A DNA stretch of 64,000 nt from Mesorhabditis belari. Lineage: Eukaryota > Nematoda > Chromadorea > Rhabditida > Rhabditidae. Shown here piece by piece: positions 59,122-64,000 of this stretch. A program made the position numbers and the translations under genes. The stretch lies in contig CAUEEP010000740.1 of the NCBI GenBank assembly GCA_958450365.1, positions 1,119,501 through 1,183,500 on the forward strand, given 5' to 3'. Each line of letters starts with the position of its first letter. Positions within the stretch are counted from its first letter, which is position 1. The notes under the pieces were generated by a model. That model was not told the DNA's origin. It was given only the letters and a program-made list of their open reading frames with translations, and did no database searches.

Positions 59122-59575
59122 GGCTATCGAGATGGGATCGAAAAGGCTTTGCCAGGGGATGCTCTTCTAAAACCATCGTTTTCTTCCGGAGTATTGTCAC
59201 GTCCCAGGTGTATGACAAAAATGGTCACTATGGCGGTACTTCTGCGGAAATGCCCGGTTTTCTGGGGGGTCCTGCCTACCAGAAATTCTTTTCGCAATGG
59301 AGTTTCTCGGATTGTGTCTTAAAGGTAAGGTATATCGATGGTTTTGCCTCAGACTTGGCACATTCGCTTTACAGAGAGGGCTCAATGTTATCAAAATTGT
59401 CGCTCTGGACATTTCGATGGAAAGCGCAATAATCTATATGTCAGTTTCTCCTATTCTCTTAACATTTATCCAATTGACACAATTTCCCTTTTAGTGTAGT
59501 GGGATACGAAAAGCAGGTACTTAAGGAGACTAAGGAAACCGAGGAGACCGAGGAGTCCAAATGTTCTATTCTCTA
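59122..59575 (+). CDS. Unresolved short gene, possible CSIL (CaaX-like) C-terminus
   Basis: Exon 59122-59207 (acceptor atttag, donor GTGTAT) reads GYRDGIEKALPGDALLKPSF and on. Later blocks begin at 59283 and 59375. The last block (acceptor tttttag near 59495) can be read as VVGYEKQVLKETKETEETEE then SKCSIL and stop, which would be a prenylation motif, or as CSGIRKAGT and stop, depending on phase. With other donor choices the third block reads RAQCYQNCRSGHFDGKRNN. These choices are not resolvable by eye. AATAAA follows at about 59648. Confidence 0.33.
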
Positions 59576-59829
59576 ATCACGTGAATTGATTGAAGTAATT
59601 TGTAAAAAATTTCTATTGAAAATTTGTTGATTCGATTTACGCTTCGAATAAATTTGTTTTTTTATTTAAAAAATAATTAAATTAAAGATCATTTAATTTT
59701 GACAGCAAGCTTTTGAAATGAAAAGAAGGGATGACCTGGAAACCAAGAAGGTACCTTTTAGAATTGTCAAATATAAATTAGGAATCATCTAATTGAGTAC
59801 TAATAAGCAGAACAAAGTCCATTTGTTGT

Positions 59830-60140
59830 CGGTGGCTACACAAGCTAAACGATTAGCACACTCAAAGTCCCTGCTGAGAAGTTTCAGGGAACAACCAGCA
59901 TCTTCATGTTGTGTTCAGTGATGAAAAGATATTTACTGTTGAAGAGTATCTTAACAAGCAGGATAATCGCATCCACTCGGAGATTAAGCCGAATTCTCGA
60001 ATTCAGCGAATTTCATTGATGCAGAACCAGCATCCCACAATTGGTTATGGCTTTTTACAGCTGTGACATCAGATGGAAATTGTCACTTTTTCGTGGATGC
60101 TAGTGTTAAGATCAAGACGTGTATTTGTAATTTCCTCAAA
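59830..60140 (+). pseudogene. Tc/mariner-superfamily transposase fragment
   Basis: Plus frames read AKRLAHSKSLLRSFREQ, then after a frameshift HLHVVFSDEKIFTVEEYLNK (the SDEK catalytic Asp block) QDNRIHSEIK, then after another change AVTSDGNCHFFVDASVKIK. This is the SDEKxFTVEQ / QNDR / VTSDGxxPLxFVxxGVKI order of a nematode DDE transposase family. It is broken and lacks the N-terminal HTH. Confidence 0.82.
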
Positions 60141-60329
60141 AACAATTTACTTCCATGAGAAATCTCTCTACTTTGGGGCACGTCATTGAGCGTTTCAGCA
60201 AGACCAGAAAGCTCGCAAAGTTCAGGATTAGTGTGAGGCACAATCTCCTCGAATTTATTGTTTTCCGAGTGGTCACCAAGCTCTCCAAGCTTCCCCTTGT
60301 TACTCTGTCTGGAGTGTTTTGAAGCAAAA

Positions 60330-62830
60330 AGCTTGCACGAGTAGCAAGCTAGTAATATTGCAAAGCGAACATTGCAAACTGGCTTGCTAAATTCTGTTCT
60401 GGGGATAAATCCTCAGAAGACAAGGAGAAGTCTAGCAGTCCAGCTGGGAGATATGTCAAGTTGCTCGAAATTTTTCAAACCACAACTTTCTTAGTTTGCT
60501 ATCAGTTGATCCTACATCGTCAAAAACATTAGTTCTTGAAGAAATCGTTGAGTGAAAACCTGGGATGAGTTGGATATAGCCTCGCCACGATCAATGAGTG
60601 AGTGTAGTAGTGAAAATGGGCAATCAGAGTGATTTTTAAATCAATCAATGCGTTCCCAGAAACGACTCAAGGTCCGTTTCCCATTTTGAGTTTGATTCTA
60701 TTTTTTTGTTGAAAAACAAATAAAAATTTTATTTTAAAATTTCAGTTGGTTGATTCCAGCTGACTGACTGACTGATTGCTCTTTAGTTTTTTTGCTTTTG
60801 CTTGAAACGCGAGAATCATCTTTGGAATATTACCGTTTCAACAATCTTCTTTTCAACTAATAATGTTTATTTTCAAAAATGTCAAAGCAAAATGAGAAAG
60901 AAATTCAGGCTTTCTTTCCAGGCGATTGCGTTTTTTGATTTTCCAGGAATCAGCATTATTAGATTCTCCACGAATCCACGTTGCCGTAAAAGAAAACAAG
61001 CGATTTGTGGGTAGAAAGAAAGAAGGAGAAAAGGGAAATCTCATAAAACAGAGCTTTCCATTCTTGCTTTACCAAAAGTGATAAGCTGGCAAACAACTGC
61101 ACGCAATCGTTTGAGTGGCAAATAAAGAGCACACAATCTAAGGACTCGTAAAAAGTAAGAAATGATTGCCCGAAGATCCCGAATTGCCTCAGTTTTTAAA
61201 TAAAGGAAGCAAAAAAAAAGTGAGTTAATTGGGAAAAAAGAAAGACCCCACTTTACTACCCAGAGTGATAAACTTTTATGAGAGTGAGTGTAAAGTAGTG
61301 AAAATGGGCAATCAGAATGATTTTCGAGTCAAAACCAGGCTCTATTTTTAGGAAATAACAAATGATATTTGGTTTTAAAGTGTTTTTCAGCTTTTTGTCA
61401 GCATCAGGATTGCATATTAGATTCGAATCTGATTTTTAAATCAATAGAATAGACGCTAGAGATTTCAGGAGCATTTCGAAAAGGTTTTAGATCTAAATCT
61501 CGCTTTTGACAAACAATTTTGAACGATTTGGCTTGATCCGTCAGATTTCCTTGAATCCTAGGCAGAATTTTGATGCAAACCATCAATAATTTGCCTTATG
61601 CGGATAGAATTGGATATGCAAATTGATTTTCTCATTCGCATTCAAAATAGCATTGACTGGCTTTTCTTTCGAAACACAAAGAATCGAATAAAATTGATCC
61701 TGGTGCAGAGCTCCTTTTGCCCCTTTTCAGCGTTTTTTCGTTTCTGAAAAACTCAAGAAAAAAAACATGAAGTTTAGAAAAGTGTAACTACTTTTTTTTT
61801 TCGAGGCTTTTGTAAGTAAGTTTATAAGATTGTAGTATAATTGTACATTTATAGAAAAAGAATTATGAGAGTTTTATGGAACGGTTCACGAATAACATTG
61901 AAACATTCAAAAAAGCTCCTTGTCTGGGTAATTTTGCCCTATTGTTTTCACTTTGTTTAGCTAAACTCAATTTCATTTTCTACAAATCTATGAATGAATT
62001 GTAAAGTTTATAGGGGAAAATTCCCCCAGACAACATGTAAAAATTTTAGGACTTATTTCCCCGATAACCGATTCTCCGGGTATTTTTCAAAATTAGTAAC
62101 TTTTAAAATGCCCAAACCTTTGACTAAACTTCCTTTTTCGAATTGAAGTAAAAGTAAAAGTGCTGAGCTTTTTTTTTGAAAAAGCAATAAATGATATTTA
62201 TGACTTTGAGTAGGGCTAATATTTTTTGATATAAAAATTGATGGAAACTGGTAGAATGCTACTGGATAAGGGAAGAGAAATAGTTATGACTACATTGAGA
62301 CAAACACATTCCATTGAGTCTCTATAACGAGCGAATTATAGCTCTCGGCGATCTTTTGCCCACAATGAGAACTAAGCATTTTCAGTAGTTGAGTGCTGTT
62401 TTTCATTTCTCGAGTCATTTCTCGAGATCACACGTGGAGAAAATTTTTGGTTGGGGGAAAGCAATAAAAGGGATCGTTGGGATGCTTCTCGCGTTTTATG
62501 GGGAATGTGATAAGGAAAGAAAGAGATTCCAAAATGAATTGAATTCTTTGAATTGAAGCTTCATTTATCCTTTGACCCCTTTTTTGAGGTATTGGGAAAG
62601 AGACGAAAACAATGGAGAAAATCATCGCGTCCATTTTGGTCCTAATAAAATTTAAGCACCAATTTTATGGACATTATCAGCGGGAGAATCGATTGCTTTG
62701 AATCGAATTTCAATGATCTCATCTCAAACAAAGAGATCTATGAAAATAAGTCAGAGATCAATTGTATCAATGGATTTCTGATCAAAAGAATTCTCAGTGT
62801 TTTTGTTAATGAAAATCATTGAAATTTCAT
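60330..62830. other. No gene identified
   Basis: Unique AT-rich sequence. The only structure noted is a direct repeat of about 40 nt (gtagtgaaaatgggcaatca) at about 60.61 and 61.29 kb. Confidence 0.5.
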
Positions 62831-62837
62831 GAACTTG

Positions 62838-63088
62838 TGTTCAAAGCCAGTTCACTTCAAAGCTAGTTCACTTCCAAGCTAGTTCACTTCAAAGCCAGTT
62901 CACTTCTAAGCCTTCAAAGCCAGTTCACTTCAAAGCTAGTTCACTTCAAAGCCAGTTCACTTCTAAGCCTTCAAAGCCAGTTCACTTCAAAGCCAGTTCA
63001 TTTCTAAGCCTTCAAAGCCAGTTCACTTCTAAGCCTTCAAAGCCATTTCACTTCCAAAGCCAGTTCACTTCAAAACCAGTTCACTCAA
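62838..63088. repeat. GCCAGTTCACTTCAAA minisatellite
   Basis: About fourteen copies of an aagccagttcacttcaaagc unit with ttctaagcc variants, forming a higher-order pattern. It lies upstream of the EF-hand gene. Confidence 0.93.
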
Positions 63089-63384
63089 ATGTTAAAAGCG
63101 AATTCCAGAAACGAAATCCCTTAAAAATTTCATAAATTCTCGAAATTTTATGGTTTATACCTTGCAAAGAACTTTATCAATTTGAAGAATTTTTTCGATT
63201 CGAAGAATTCGATTTTCCATCACAGATCATTTCTCGATTGTTTTTTAAAGAAAACCGGAGATCGGAAGACCCAACTGATTCAACGGAATCATTTTCCGGG
63301 TGTCACGAGATTACAACCCATTTCCAGTACTTTCTGGCTGTAGTAAAATGAAATGAGAGGAAAAAAGAAAGAGAAAAAATAAAC

Positions 63385-63526
63385 CCGTGAAACGACTAGA
63401 TAAGCCGATCTTGAGGGGATAGCTGGCTGCATAAAAGGAGGTCTCGATCAGCGGAAGATCACACTTTTGCCCCAATTCTTGAGACTTCTCCATTTGAAGA
63501 CTCAGATTTGGACTCGGAAGGTCGCC
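63385..63526 (+). promoter_or_regulatory. Likely promoter of EF-hand gene
   Basis: A GATA site (ctagataagccgat at about 63400) lies upstream of a TATA-like gcataaaaggagg at about 63430. The start codon is at 63527 in a good context (gtcgccATG). GATA plus TATA-like spacing is common in nematode intestine genes (family knowledge); tissue is inference. Confidence 0.45.
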
Positions 63527-63986
63527 ATGCCTCATCCCAAGCATCATCACTCTCATCATCTCACCGTCAAGGAGATCAGTGAGTTTTTCTTTTCTGGATT
63601 CTTCTGTTTCAAGTAGATGACTAAACCGTAGAAGAAGAATATCGTAAAATTGATTTGAAAATTGATAGATTTATTCAATCTATCTTTTTGCATCTTTGTA
63701 AACCATAAACAAAAAGTAAATTGTATAGTAATAGCATTTTCTACCTTCAACGTTAGATACTTTCTACTTTCTACTTTCTATGTTAGATAAATCGATACGA
63801 TTAGATATGTTAGATACTTGGGCTACTGTAACATTGACAAATTACGGCAAGTAGATGAACGGCAAGTAGATTCAAACTACCGTAATCTACCGTAAGAAAT
63901 TCAGTTCTAAACAAAGGATTTTAGAAAAGATCTTCTCGCACCATGATGACACCAAAAGTGGACGCATTTCAAGAGATGAGGCCAAG
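63527..63986 (+). CDS. EF-hand protein, first two exons, truncated by window end
   Basis: Exon 1, 63527-63578 (donor GTGAGT), encodes a His-rich start MPHPKHHHSHHLTVKEI. Exon 2, 63925-63986 (acceptor ttttag, donor GTAGGC), joins in phase (a+aa) to give KKIFSHHDDTKSGRISRDEA. The block DDTKSGRISRDE is a canonical 12-residue EF-hand loop: D1, T3, S5, G6, I8, E12, after a short E-helix EIKKIF. EF-hands bind Ca2+ and come in pairs, so at least one more should follow beyond the window. A calmodulin-like or other small Ca2+-binding protein is likely; the exact family is unknown. The poly-His N-terminus is unusual. Confidence 0.8.
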
Positions 63987-64000
63987 GTAGGCAACTAGAG

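Noticed and set aside
62838..63088. CRISPR-like regular repeat array
   Set aside because: Units are contiguous with no unique spacers, and the genome is eukaryotic.

Overview
The window is AT-rich, intron-rich animal DNA. Short introns (down to about 41 nt), GTAAG/TTTCAG splice signals, acceptor-type TTTCAG sequences just upstream of start codons (compatible with trans-splicing) and abundant Tc1/mariner, piggyBac-type and hAT-like elements point to a nematode. I could not name the species. All coordinates come from hand reading of exon phase; no alignment or database was used.

Layout. 1-8.8 kb: mostly low-complexity intergenic DNA with one possible small minus-strand gene (5.6-7.0 kb) whose start lies on the edge of a 124-bp-arm palindrome. 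9-10 kb: the 3' exons of an unrecognised plus-strand gene. 10.2-11.1 kb: a decayed mariner transposase. 11.8-17.3 kb: a complete 15-exon SELENBP1/methanethiol-oxidase homologue. Its introns hold a piggyBac relic, an inverted copy of its own exon 1, a copy of the neighbouring gene's last exon, and nested Tc1/mariner-type insertions. 17.4-18.9 kb: two MITEs with readable target-site duplications. 19.3-19.9 kb: a two-exon secreted 107-residue protein (minus). 21.3-22.9 kb: a MITE carrying a 203-A run beside a Tc1-type transposase relic.

24.0-29.7 kb (minus): a 17-exon gene encoding about 632 residues, with a PH-like domain in front of a divergent actin fold. 29.7-33.2 kb: no gene seen; a tRNA-derived SINE, a perfect hairpin and purine tracts. 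33.2-44.0 kb (minus, perhaps reaching 46.5 or 47.4 kb): a gene of about 36 exons for a repetitive scaffold-like protein of roughly 1,800 residues. It has repeated PIYDEV/PIYDTV tyrosine motifs, PxPPR/K SH3-ligand motifs, His-rich and E/R-rich stretches. One exon is broken by a 119-nt homopolymer.

44-54 kb: a dense MITE and mariner field, including composite elements shared with the 16 and 34 kb regions. 54.3-55.6 kb (minus): a decayed CAP/SCP-family gene. 57.5-60.3 kb: poorly resolved coding-like segments and a transposase relic. 63.5-64.0 kb (plus): the first two exons of an EF-hand protein with a His-rich N-terminus, cut by the window edge.

The intact genes are unrelated housekeeping or cytoskeletal and secreted types with no operon-like spacing. 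The strongest theme is the interaction between small transposons and gene introns.
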